From Gammaproteobacteria bacterium (GTDB taxonomy: Bacteria; Pseudomonadota; Gammaproteobacteria; Enterobacterales; Alteromonadaceae): a stretch of DNA of 64,000 bases. Below are positions 29,137 through 41,284 of the stretch, piece after piece. A model generated the notes under the pieces. It was not told the origin of the DNA. It ran no database searches and was given only the letters and a program-made list of their open reading frames with translations. Location of the stretch: positions 1 to 64,000 of the forward strand of contig JAHKAA010000026.1 of the NCBI GenBank assembly GCA_018825965.1, given 5' to 3'. How positions within the stretch are numbered: position 1 is the first letter of the stretch; every line of letters starts with the position of its first letter. Both the position numbers and the translations under genes were made by a program.

Positions 29137-30858
29137 TTGGATGCAGTAAATTTAACAATCCTGGTTGCAGGGGCTCTGTTTTTCTCCAGTATAGTTGCTA
29201 CTCTGATCTCGGCGCGCTTAGGTGCGCCTTTGTTATTAATTTTCCTCGTCATTGGCATGCTGGCCGGTGAAGACGGTTTGCTGGGCATCAAGTTCGGCAA
29301 TCCTGATGTTGCTCTGCTGATTGGCTCTATAGCCCTCGTCATTATTCTGTTTGATGGTGGTATGCGAACTCATCCGGACAGAGTTCGGGTAGTCTTAGCG
29401 CCAGCAGCGGTATTGGCCACTTTAGGCGTCGTACTGACCTGCGGCATTTTAGGCGTGGCAGCTTCTTATCTGTTTAATTTGACCTTGCTCGAAGGCTTAC
29501 TGTTAGGCGCTATATTAAGCTCAACTGACGCGGCAGCTGTATTTTCTATCTTCCAATCTGCCGGCTTAAATATTAAAGAGCGGGTGGCATCCACATTGGA
29601 AATAGAGTCGGGTAGTAACGATCCTATGGCGGTAATGCTGACCTTTACATTGGTTGGCGTTTTGGCGGGCCACAGTGAATTGAATTGGTCTTTGTCGACG
29701 GTATTCTTTCAGCAGGCCATAGTGGGTGCAGCCGTTGGTTATGGAGCAGGGCGCTTCTTTGTTTTGCTGTGCCGTAAACTGCCATTAAGCGCAGCCTTTT
29801 TCCCTTTATTGGCCGTCTCTTACGCTTTGCTGATCTATGGCTTAACCAACCAATTTGGTGGTAGCGGCTTTCTTGCCGTGTATTTAATGGGCTTTTTAAT
29901 AGGCAACGCCCGTTTACCACAAATTCAGCAGATTTTACGTATGCACGACGGTTTAGCCTGGCTCAGCCAAATCATTATGTTTTTGATGCTGGGCTTATTA
30001 GTCACGCCAAGCAAACTAATTGAATATGCAATTCCTGCGCTGATATTGGCTTTGGTGATGATCTTTATAGCCAGGCCTATAGCTGTGTTTTTAAGCCTGG
30101 TACCATTTCATTTTCCAAAGAAAGATCAGGTCTTTATCAGCTGGGTAGGGCTTCGTGGTGCAGTGCCTATTATTCTGGCTTTATTCCCATGGTTAGCTGG
30201 CGTGCCGAATAAAGATTTGTATTTTAACGTGGCGTTTTTCGTGGTGATTGTATCCTTGCTGATTCAAGGTTGGTCTATAGCGCCGGTAGCGCGCTGGCTG
30301 AAACTCGAAGTACCACCAGAACCAGGCCCGGATCATTCGATGACACTGGATAGTGTCGACAGTAATGATCTACTGCAAGTCTTGTCCTTTAAAGTTGGCA
30401 AAGGTTCACCAGTTGTAGACAGTGACTGGCAACAACTGAATATATCACCTGATGTCAGCTATTTAGGTGTACTGCGTAAAGGTGAATGGCTTAACGCTGA
30501 ACGGAGTCCACGCTTTCAGCTCAATGATATGCTGTTGGTTTTAAGCAAAGCTAAAGACGTAAAAGCGGTCAGTGACAAAGTGTCCACCAGCGCAGAACAA
30601 ACCACCCTGGATAAACTGGATTTCTTCGGAGACTTTATACTCAACGGTGAAATTACCTTGAGCGAACTGGATGCTTTCTACAGCATTAGATTTGCAGAAG
30701 ATCAGGATCCTACACAAAGTCTGTCCGAATACATTACAGAGAAATTCCACAGACGTGTAGTAGTTGGTGATCAGGTTCAGCTGGATCAGTTGGTCCTGAC
30801 AGTACGACAAATCGACGAGCAGGACCAAATACTGCAAGTAGGCATAAAGTCAGCCTGA
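29137..30858 (+). CDS. nhaP2: K+/H+ antiporter NhaP2 (CvrA-like)
   Basis: This 573-residue CPA1 antiporter ejects cytoplasmic K+ in exchange for protons. About 12 transmembrane helices (1-390) include the FDGGMRT, SSTDAAAVFS and ESGSNDPMA ion-site motifs. An RCK/TrkA-C domain (about 405-480) and a CorC/HlyC-type C-terminal domain (about 490-570) follow. The start is TTG at 29137, seven bases after GGAG; the nearby ATG at 29141 is out of frame. A hairpin (30846-30853 with 30862-30869) overlaps the stop codon. Confidence 0.92.
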   Translation: MDAVNLTILVAGALFFSSIVATLISARLGAPLLLIFLVIGMLAGEDGLLGIKFGNPDVALLIGSIALVIILFDGGMRTHPDRVRVVLAPAAVLATLGVVLTCGILGVAASYLFNLTLLEGLLLGAILSSTDAAAVFSIFQSAGLNIKERVASTLEIESGSNDPMAVMLTFTLVGVLAGHSELNWSLSTVFFQQAIVGAAVGYGAGRFFVLLCRKLPLSAAFFPLLAVSYALLIYGLTNQFGGSGFLAVYLMGFLIGNARLPQIQQILRMHDGLAWLSQIIMFLMLGLLVTPSKLIEYAIPALILALVMIFIARPIAVFLSLVPFHFPKKDQVFISWVGLRGAVPIILALFPWLAGVPNKDLYFNVAFFVVIVSLLIQGWSIAPVARWLKLEVPPEPGPDHSMTLDSVDSNDLLQVLSFKVGKGSPVVDSDWQQLNISPDVSYLGVLRKGEWLNAERSPRFQLNDMLLVLSKAKDVKAVSDKVSTSAEQTTLDKLDFFGDFILNGEITLSELDAFYSIRFAEDQDPTQSLSEYITEKFHRRVVVGDQVQLDQLVLTVRQIDEQDQILQVGIKSA

Positions 30859-30892
30859 AAACTGACTTTATCTGTAAGTTAAAAGGCTATAA

Positions 30893-31423
30893 TCAGTTGT
30901 AAACCCGTACTTTGACTTGGTCGCTGGTGTCTCTGATTTTATGGCAACGATGAACTCTGAGGTTTGAACCTGTTTTTTCTTGCTGCATTCTACAGGAGAT
31001 AAATTGAGCCTGAGAACCATATTTTTCTTTGTATTCAGCTGTTTTTTGCTCCACAGCATTTTTCTGCTCGGCTGTCAGGTTCGCTGTCAAAGCCTCATAA
31101 TTCTTTTTCCATTTGGTTTCCCGTTGCTCTAAAGCAACACCAAGCCACACTAAGCCTTCAAATACATTTTCTTCAGTACCCAAGCCGTCAATTAAGTAAG
31201 TTCCAACGATGTTTTGAGCATACTTGTCACCGTATTTCGCGTATTTAAGCAGTTCAGGAAAAGCTTCAGCGTATTGACGCTCCTTTACCTGATAAAGAGC
31301 TTTGTGCAGTCCTGTCTCATACTCAGTACCTGAGATATTGATCACATCAGAGTTTGCTGCTGTGGCATAAGACGAACTAAAAGCTAGTGTCGCGGATAAA
31401 AATGCGTAAATTACTGGTTTCAT
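30893..31423 (-). CDS. exported Sel1-like hypothetical protein
   Basis: This 176-residue protein has a clear signal peptide (cut after SYATA, residue ~22). A helical region (YAEAFPELLKYAKYGDKYAQNIVGTYLIDGLG, about 50-85) reads like one or two Sel1/TPR-type repeats. The C-terminus has two Cys that could form a disulphide. No family can be named confidently. It is monocistronic, with 368 bp of non-coding DNA upstream. Confidence 0.65.
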   Translation of the reverse strand: MKPVIYAFLSATLAFSSSYATAANSDVINISGTEYETGLHKALYQVKERQYAEAFPELLKYAKYGDKYAQNIVGTYLIDGLGTEENVFEGLVWLGVALEQRETKWKKNYEALTANLTAEQKNAVEQKTAEYKEKYGSQAQFISCRMQQEKTGSNLRVHRCHKIRDTSDQVKVRVYN

Positions 31424-31791
31424 GATTCATTTCCTTATTGATAACTAAGGTTCATCTTAGAGTAGATATACGAAGACTTCAGCAATATTTTATGACAAAT
31501 TGTAAACAATTATGTGTTGCTATTAACCATAGGTAGGTTACGGCAACAGATAGACAATGAAATCTGATAGCATCCGAGTGATACGATTGTTGTGTATGTA
31601 AGTCTAGCATGCAATTTAACATAATAATCATTATGCGATATAGGGCGCATTGGATATAAAGAAAATATATCTATATTTATCAATGTGATATATTTTTTTG
31701 CATGATTATTGTTCTGCTTTAGAACACATACCTAAGCTAAACAGGAAAACCATACAGATCAACCTGTATGGCTTTCATATCAAGACGAAAA
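31424..31791. other. non-coding gap with a Fur-like sequence and a terminator
   Basis: No convincing gene is present in these 368 bp of AT-rich DNA. A sequence at 31617-31635 matches the 19-bp Fur consensus at about 14 positions. The terminator of the next minus-strand gene lies at 31746-31771. The rest is presumably the promoter region of the exported protein at 30893-31423. Confidence 0.5.
31746..31771 (-). terminator. terminator of the 31792-32373 gene
   Basis: On the minus strand CCATACAG, a 6-nt loop and CTGTATGG are followed by TTTT. It sits 20 bp after the stop codon. Confidence 0.7.
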
Positions 31792-32373
31792 TTAATTACG
31801 TGAAATCAGCTTATTAATACCTTCATCGTAACATTCAGTTGTTTTGTCTGGATCCGATATCACCTGGATGTGATCAAAGCCACCAACTGGTGCTTCTTTT
31901 TCAAGAAGCTCGGTAAAATCATCGGCTATATCGCTGATTTCATCACCTTTTTGCTCTAAAGCTGCGAAATACGGTTTGTGGCGCTCTGTGATTCCACGGA
32001 TTTTTTCCGCCAGTTGCTGTTGCTCAACCATTTTTGTTTTATCAATACGAATACTGTACTCATCCTCCTGATGTGCAAGTTCAGCCAACTCAGTCATTTG
32101 TTGACTGTATTGCTCCATCTCGACTTCGAATAAGCCCAGTGGTAAATGCAGCTCTTGCATTTGTTGTTCAATAGCTTCTAAGCGTTGATAAGCAGCAAAT
32201 TCATCGTTGGTCATAGCACGTTGCTGTATTACTTTGCAGTTTTTAATAAAGGCAATTTGTTGAGGTGCAGCTGCATCTTTTACTGCGCTGGTCTCAGCCT
32301 GAGCTGTACAGCCAACAGTGATTGCTATGGCAACAGATAACAGTGTGCAGGTAAAAGATTTTTGATATTTCAT
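31792..32373 (-). CDS. exported or lipoprotein hypothetical protein
   Basis: This 193-residue protein has a basic N-terminus, a hydrophobic core and a Cys in ITVGC that could be a lipobox, although Thr at -3 is unusual. Cleavage after CTAQA is the alternative. The mature part is highly charged and helical, with likely coiled-coil segments (about 55-150). No domain was recognised. It lies downstream of maeA but is separated from it by a strong terminator. Confidence 0.6.
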   Translation of the reverse strand: MKYQKSFTCTLLSVAIAITVGCTAQAETSAVKDAAAPQQIAFIKNCKVIQQRAMTNDEFAAYQRLEAIEQQMQELHLPLGLFEVEMEQYSQQMTELAELAHQEDEYSIRIDKTKMVEQQQLAEKIRGITERHKPYFAALEQKGDEISDIADDFTELLEKEAPVGGFDHIQVISDPDKTTECYDEGINKLISRN

Positions 32374-32443
32374 GACAGGCTCCGGTGGTTTTCTTATGAC
32401 TAAGTCGGAGCTGCATTAAAAATAGTTGGACGGGAAAAACAAT

Positions 32444-32484
32444 AAAGTTGGTTTAATAGATAACTGATTGATTAAACCAACTTT
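32444..32484. terminator. terminator after maeA
   Basis: A 14-bp perfect inverted repeat (32444-32457 with 32471-32484) is followed on the minus strand by TATTGTTTTT. It ends maeA transcription and may act in both directions. Confidence 0.75.
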
Positions 32485-32510
32485 TTATTTAAAGCTTTGA
32501 AGCTGAAAAC

Positions 32511-34199
32511 TTAGTTACCACTGACTCGCTTGTATTGGCGGTATTCTGGTGTCCAGAAATTACGCTCAATTTTCTGCAGTAATTCTTCGTCGCTGATTTC
32601 CAGCGCCAAACCTTGCTTTTGTGCAACTTTCGCTACTTCAAACGCAATTTTTTTACTCAGCTCAGACAATTCAGACAAGGCTGGCAGTAAGGTTCCCTGT
32701 CCTGTATTGGCCAGCGGAGATGCTGCTGCTAAGGTTTCACTGGCGATACGCAACATATCATCGCTGATACGGCTGGCTTTCACTGCAACAACTCCCAAAC
32801 CAATGCCTGGGAAAATGTAAGAGTTATTGCACTGTGCAACATGATAAGTCTGGCCTTTGTGAGTGACAGGCTTAAACGGACTGCCGGTGGCAATAATGAC
32901 TTTGCCATCCGTCCATTTGATCACTTGTTCCGGCGTGGCTTCCACTTGTTTTGAGGGGTTGCTCAACGGGAAAATAATAGGCAGTTCACAGTGCTTTTTC
33001 ATCGCAGTGATCACTTGTTCAGTGAATAAGCCAGGCTGGCCCGACACACCTATTAATATATCTGGTTTAGCGCAGTTCATTACATCTAACAAAGATGCAT
33101 ATTCACCACTGTATGCCCAGTCTGCTAAGTCAGACTTTTGCTGCACTAAAGCTTGCTGGAAGTCACGTAAGTCCGCCATGCCATCTGTGAGTAAACCAAA
33201 ACGGTCCACCATATAGACCTGGCTGCGTGCTGTGGCGTCATCCAAACCTTCAGTTTTCATCTGGCTGATCACTTGTTCGGCAATACCACAACCGGCGGAC
33301 CCTGCACCGACAAAAACCACTCGTTGTGACGACAGTTTCACGCCTTTACTGCGACAGGCCGCCAATAAAGAACCCACTGTCACTGCTGCAGTGCCCTGAA
33401 TATCATCGTTAAAGCAGCAATACTCATCACGGTAACGTTTTAAGATAGGCATAGCGTTTGGCTGAGCGAAGTCTTCAAACTGAACCAAAGCTTCTGGCCA
33501 ACGGCGTTTTACTGCTTTCATAAACTGATCAATAAAAGCGTCATATTCTTCGCCCGTGATACGTTTATGCTTAGACGCCATATAAACCGGGTCATTGAGC
33601 AGTTTTTCGTTGTTGGTGCCTACATCCAGCATCACTGGCAAGGTGTAAGCCGGGCTGATACCGCCACAGGCCGTATACAAAGACAACTTACCTATGGAAA
33701 TGCCCATGCCACCTACGCCCTGATCACCTAAGCCCAGAACACGTTCTCCGTCTGTCACTACTATTACTTTGACCTTTTTCTTGGTAACGCTACGCAGTAT
33801 GTCATCCATATGTTCGCGCTCACTGTAGGAGACAAAAATACCTCGGGCGCTGCGGTAAATCGCAGAGAAACGCTCACAGGCGTCCCCTACTGTTGGCGTA
33901 TAAATCACCGGAATCATCTCTTCCAGATGATCTTTCACCAGCCGGTAAAACAGGGTTTCGTTTTTATCGTGAATGGCGCGCAGATAAATATGTTTGTTGA
34001 TAGGCTCAGCAAAACTTGAATATTGCATATAAGCACGAGCCAGTTGCTGCTCAATAGTTTCGTAACGTGGAGGCAATAAACCAATCAGGTTAAAAGCAAT
34101 ACGTTCTTCTTTAGTAAAGGCGCTGCCTTTATTTAATAATGGAGTTTCTAATAAAGCCGGACCTGCGTAGGAGGTATAAAGAGGTTGTTTTGTACTCAT
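32511..34199 (-). CDS. maeA: NAD-dependent malic enzyme MaeA
   Basis: MaeA decarboxylates malate to pyruvate with NAD+. The 562-residue protein matches E. coli MaeA (565). It shows [10 protein letters not shown], the catalytic Tyr/Lys region, [16 protein letters not shown] with metal-binding Asp residues, and the Rossmann loop [13 protein letters not shown] near residue 300. The ATG has GAGATCC-type sequence upstream. It is transcribed alone, convergent with nhaP2 and the other genes to its left. Confidence 0.96.
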   Translation of the reverse strand: MSTKQPLYTSYAGPALLETPLLNKGSAFTKEERIAFNLIGLLPPRYETIEQQLARAYMQYSSFAEPINKHIYLRAIHDKNETLFYRLVKDHLEEMIPVIYTPTVGDACERFSAIYRSARGIFVSYSEREHMDDILRSVTKKKVKVIVVTDGERVLGLGDQGVGGMGISIGKLSLYTACGGISPAYTLPVMLDVGTNNEKLLNDPVYMASKHKRITGEEYDAFIDQFMKAVKRRWPEALVQFEDFAQPNAMPILKRYRDEYCCFNDDIQGTAAVTVGSLLAACRSKGVKLSSQRVVFVGAGSAGCGIAEQVISQMKTEGLDDATARSQVYMVDRFGLLTDGMADLRDFQQALVQQKSDLADWAYSGEYASLLDVMNCAKPDILIGVSGQPGLFTEQVITAMKKHCELPIIFPLSNPSKQVEATPEQVIKWTDGKVIIATGSPFKPVTHKGQTYHVAQCNNSYIFPGIGLGVVAVKASRISDDMLRIASETLAAASPLANTGQGTLLPALSELSELSKKIAFEVAKVAQKQGLALEISDEELLQKIERNFWTPEYRQYKRVSGN

Positions 34200-34344
34200 G
34201 GGGATCTCTCAAAATTAGCCTGCTGGCTCAAATTGCCGCCGATCATAACAGGTCTGACTGAGGCAGCAACCTCACTTCAGGTAAAGTGTTGTTAAATGAC
34301 GATCATTTCATGCTGGTCAGACCTGGAATCCGCCAATTTCAGCC

Positions 34345-34773
34345 TTATCTTTTGAATTTAGTCTCCAAAATCACCGAAGAGTTGGTCCGCTCTACTCCAT
34401 CCAGATTGCCGATTTCATCCAGAATATGACTTAATTGCTCAGTGGTTTGAGCCTGGACTACAGCTATTAAGTCATATTCTCCGCTTATGGCATATAACTC
34501 AGAGATCTGACTGATTTGTTTTAACTCTATGTTGGTTTTTGTCGTCAGTTTTTGCCGCACTTTAATAGCGACATGAGCTGAAACCAACTGGCTTAAAAAG
34601 GCACTGCCATATTCCAACACATAACCTTTCACCACCCCGCTTTGTTCTAACCTTTGTAAGCGGTTTTGCACTGTACTGCGCGACACATTCAGTGCTCTGG
34701 CTAAATCAGAAATACTGGCTCTGGCGTTACGCCGTAACATACCCAGTAACTTTTCGTCGTCTAAACTTATCAC
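34345..34773 (-). CDS. Lrp/AsnC-family transcriptional regulator
   Basis: This protein of about 142 residues has an N-terminal winged helix-turn-helix (RASISDLARALNVSRSTVQNRLQRLE) and a C-terminal RAM ligand-binding domain (AISGEYDLIAVV near residue 95). GTG at 34773 is taken as start because it gives the usual family length, with a weak AAGG site. An in-frame TTG seven codons upstream (34794) is possible. It is divergent from the astC-astA-astD genes and probably senses an amino acid that controls them; this is inferred from position. Confidence 0.85.
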   Translation of the reverse strand: MISLDDEKLLGMLRRNARASISDLARALNVSRSTVQNRLQRLEQSGVVKGYVLEYGSAFLSQLVSAHVAIKVRQKLTTKTNIELKQISQISELYAISGEYDLIAVVQAQTTEQLSHILDEIGNLDGVERTNSSVILETKFKR

Positions 34774-34835
34774 TTTGCTCAATAACCTTATCAAAATGTC
34801 AGAATTAACTGCAATATTGTTAATAATGCTACTGC

Positions 34836-34861
34836 ATATTGGTAAGTCTGGCCAATATAAT
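34836..34861 (+). promoter_or_regulatory. astC promoter region with inverted-repeat operator
   Basis: ATATTGG (34836-34842) and CCAATAT (34852-34858) form a 7-bp inverted repeat with a 9-nt spacer. The right arm overlaps a perfect TATAAT (34856-34861) that would serve astC. A related palindrome CAATATTG lies at 34812-34819. The site is well placed for the divergent Lrp/AsnC regulator. Confidence 0.45.
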
Positions 34862-34877
34862 AAATGAAATTCCTTAA

Positions 34878-36134
<1,257 letters not shown>

Positions 36135-36142
36135 AGCCATTA

Positions 36143-36165
36143 AAGGGAGTTCGTTGAGCTCCCTT
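36143..36165 (+). terminator. intra-operon hairpin between astC and astA
   Basis: AAGGGAG and CTCCCTT pair across a 9-nt loop and are followed by ATCTT. It is a weak terminator or processing hairpin 8 bp after the astC stop. Confidence 0.4.
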
Positions 36166-36203
36166 ATCTTATTAAGCAGCTACAACGCAGGAATACTGAA
36201 TTT

Positions 36204-38728
<2,525 letters not shown>

Positions 38729-38812
38729 AGCTGAACCAGATCAAAACAATAAGCCGGCAAAGTGGCTACACTTGCTGGCGTGAACACCATAATCAACAGA
38801 GCAGGACCCGTT

Positions 38813-39616
38813 ATGCATACTGATGTGAAAGAACTGTTTAACCAACTCTGGGCAAATTACCTGGAAGTGACTCCTTCTGCGAAAAAGATTCACGCCATTT
38901 TAGGCTCATCGCAACAGGATGATGTGATTAACGATCACATTGCCCTCCGCACTTTTAATATCGAAAAAGTAGGTCTGGAAAAACTGGCAGCCCACCTGTT
39001 GGCTTTAGGTTATACCGAAGGTGACGAATACCACTTTGAAGCGAAAAAGCTGTATGCCAAACATTTTGAGCATACAGATCCAACCTTGCCAAAAGTGTTT
39101 ATTTCCGAGCTGCTGTTAGAAAAATGCTCTGAAGAGCTGCAAAGCATAGTGCGTAAACTGGTTGATCAAATTCCGGACTCTGCAGTCACAGCAGATAACT
39201 TCCTGTATTCAGGCCGTCATTGGACTATTGATCAGCAAAGCTACGAAACCTTGTTAGCCGAAAGTGAATATGCAGCCTGGATGTCAGTCTGGGGCTATCG
39301 CGCTAACCACTTTACGGTCAGCGTCAATGCACTGAATAACTATGAAACTTTAGAGTCGGTGAATCAGGCATTAAAAGATGCAGGTTTTCCATTAAACACC
39401 TCAGGTGGCGAAATTAAAGGCACACCAGAAGTATTACTGGAGCAGTCCTCTACTTTAGCAGATGAAGCACCAGTTCAATTCACCGACGGTACCCGCAATA
39501 TTCCAAGTTGCTTCTACGAATTTGCCCGTCGTTACCCTATGGCCAATGGCCAGCTGTACGGTGGTTTTGTCGCGGCTTCTGCAGATAAAATTTTCGAAAG
39601 CACCAACGTTCGTTAA
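38813..39616 (+). CDS. DUF1338 (HglS/YdcJ-like) putative non-heme iron enzyme
   Basis: This 267-residue protein belongs to DUF1338, whose characterised members are Fe(II) 2-oxoadipate dioxygenase/decarboxylases. The expected metal ligands are visible as His in NDHIALRTF (near 43), His in RANHFTVSVN (near 165) and Glu in SCFYEFARR (near 242). It is much shorter than YdcJ or HglS (about 450 residues), so the substrate may differ. The ATG at 38813 has AGGA upstream. The ast-operon position suggests a role on a 2-oxo acid from arginine or ornithine breakdown, which is inference. Confidence 0.8.
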   Translation: MHTDVKELFNQLWANYLEVTPSAKKIHAILGSSQQDDVINDHIALRTFNIEKVGLEKLAAHLLALGYTEGDEYHFEAKKLYAKHFEHTDPTLPKVFISELLLEKCSEELQSIVRKLVDQIPDSAVTADNFLYSGRHWTIDQQSYETLLAESEYAAWMSVWGYRANHFTVSVNALNNYETLESVNQALKDAGFPLNTSGGEIKGTPEVLLEQSSTLADEAPVQFTDGTRNIPSCFYEFARRYPMANGQLYGGFVAASADKIFESTNVR

Positions 39617-39646
39617 TCACCGAAGGTGATCAATACGTTGTGACAA

Positions 39647-40201
39647 CTAAAGGCTGGACAGAGATCCGGCCTTTAGTTTGTCCCAATAGAGCTGCGCCGC
39701 TTCAGCCTGATAACCTTTAGACAACACATTCATAAAACCATGAGGATAAGGCGCAATGCTTTGTTTTACATTCGCTTTATTTGCTAATGTACTCATCAGT
39801 TCAGGCACTGAAAAATGCGTTTCCTCAGCAAATATCAGCTCCGTTGGATACAAAGGCTGAAGATGCGTCATCTGACGGATTTGCCCGCCATAAAAACCAA
39901 CACAAGCTTTGACTGTCAGATGTTTAAGCGCCAGATTCGCCCAACAGGCTGCTGCTCCGGCGCTAAAACCTAACAAAAAGACTGGCTGAGTCTGAGCTCT
40001 AAGTACCTCACTCAGGGTGTTGCAGTACGCTTCCATACCTGCATGCTCCAGAAAATACTGATAGGCCTCTTGATCATCAGCGAACACAGGAGGCTGATGA
40101 TCATAAGGCTGCACACACAGATAGTCTGAACTTAATTGCTGAAACTGCAAAAGAACCTCTGACTGAGCGCCAAAAATATCAGTCACTATGACCAGTTGCA
40201 T
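39647..40201 (-). CDS. dienelactone-hydrolase-like alpha/beta hydrolase
   Basis: This 184-residue protein has the alpha/beta-hydrolase nucleophile elbow GFSAGAA near residue 95 and a late His in YPHGFMN near 165. That matches the small dienelactone-hydrolase family. The ATG at 40201 gives the natural N-terminus MQLVIVTDIFG; six upstream codons overlap the preceding gene. It is 14 bp downstream of the MBL-fold gene, so probably co-transcribed with it. The substrate is unknown. Confidence 0.72.
   Translation of the reverse strand: MQLVIVTDIFGAQSEVLLQFQQLSSDYLCVQPYDHQPPVFADDQEAYQYFLEHAGMEAYCNTLSEVLRAQTQPVFLLGFSAGAAACWANLALKHLTVKACVGFYGGQIRQMTHLQPLYPTELIFAEETHFSVPELMSTLANKANVKQSIAPYPHGFMNVLSKGYQAEAAQLYWDKLKAGSLSSL
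39649..39674 (+). terminator. terminator after the DUF1338 gene
   Basis: AAAGGCtGGA, a 6-nt loop and TCCgGCCTTT pair with one wobble and are followed by AGTTTG. The hairpin overlaps the 3' end of the convergent hydrolase gene. Confidence 0.55.
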
Positions 40202-40215
40202 ACAGCTTGTCCTTG

Positions 40216-41079
40216 TCAAAAAAAATTCACCGGAAGTTTTAAATACACAGTGCCATTGTCTTCTGCTGCAGGAAACTGCCCTGCCCGCACATTCACCTGC
40301 ACAGAGGGCAAAATAAGCTTTGGCATGCCAAGGGTTTTGTCTTTGCTGGTACGCATACTGACAAAACTCTGCACACTGGTTCCTTGTTTTAAATGAATGT
40401 TTTGCTGTTTTTGTGCCGCTACTGTGGTTTCACAGGCAAATTCTTCCCGGCCAGGAGCTTTGTAATCGTGACATAAAAACATCCGGGTTTGATCAGGCAA
40501 CTGATACAACTTTTGCACTGAGTGATGCAAAGTGGCTGCATCGCCTCCCGGGAAATCGCAGCGGGCTGAACCATAGTCCGGCATAAATAAGGTATCGCCG
40601 ACAAAAACTGCATCTCCAATACAATAACTGACACAAGCTGGTGTATGACCCGGGGTATGGATCACCGAGCAGTTTAGAGTTCCCAACATAAAGTTTTCAC
40701 CATCGGCAAATAGTTTGTCGAAGGCTGAACCGTCCGTTTTTAGATCCTTGAGGTTGAACACCTGGCCAAAGAGTTGCTGTACCTCGGTGATGCGTGAACC
40801 TATCGCAATACGGCCCCCCAGCTGTTGTTTCAGAAAAGGCGCTGCAGACAAGTGGTCTGCATGCACATGAGTTTCCAACAGCCATTGCACCCTCAGGTGA
40901 TGAGCTTTCACCTGATCGACGATTTGTTGTGCAAAGCTCGTGCTGGTGCGACCCGAGGCTGCGTCATACTCTAACACCGGATCGATAACCACAGCTTCTT
41001 TGCTCAACGGATCCCAGACTAAATAACTGTAAGTAAAGCTTTGAGGCTCAAAAAACGCATGGACAACTGGCTGTTGCAT
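40216..41079 (-). CDS. MBL-fold hydrolase, persulfide-dioxygenase-like
   Basis: This 287-residue metallo-beta-lactamase-fold protein has the metal motif THVHADHLSA near residue 69, HTPGHTP near 140, and VGDTLFMPDYGSARCDFPGG near 160. The last is characteristic of ETHE1/Blh-type persulfide dioxygenases, which oxidise glutathione persulfide to sulfite. Iron rather than zinc would be expected. A glyoxalase II-like or other thioester role cannot be excluded. It heads a two-gene operon with the hydrolase. Confidence 0.8.
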   Translation of the reverse strand: MQQPVVHAFFEPQSFTYSYLVWDPLSKEAVVIDPVLEYDAASGRTSTSFAQQIVDQVKAHHLRVQWLLETHVHADHLSAAPFLKQQLGGRIAIGSRITEVQQLFGQVFNLKDLKTDGSAFDKLFADGENFMLGTLNCSVIHTPGHTPACVSYCIGDAVFVGDTLFMPDYGSARCDFPGGDAATLHHSVQKLYQLPDQTRMFLCHDYKAPGREEFACETTVAAQKQQNIHLKQGTSVQSFVSMRTSKDKTLGMPKLILPSVQVNVRAGQFPAAEDNGTVYLKLPVNFF

Positions 41080-41284
41080 AGGTCATTACTCTATTTGGAT
41101 GGGTCAGAATCCGACTTATCTTAGCAAAGCTCATTTATTCCATAAAGATATAAGACTATTCCTTAAAATTCATGCAACGATCATTAAATAGCCATCTACA
41201 CATCCAGTTAAGGCTTTGTCATAATTTTGTAATCTCCCTTCTCTACTCTGCCTGTGCCTGAAACTTAGCGGAGATAGAAGTCGT

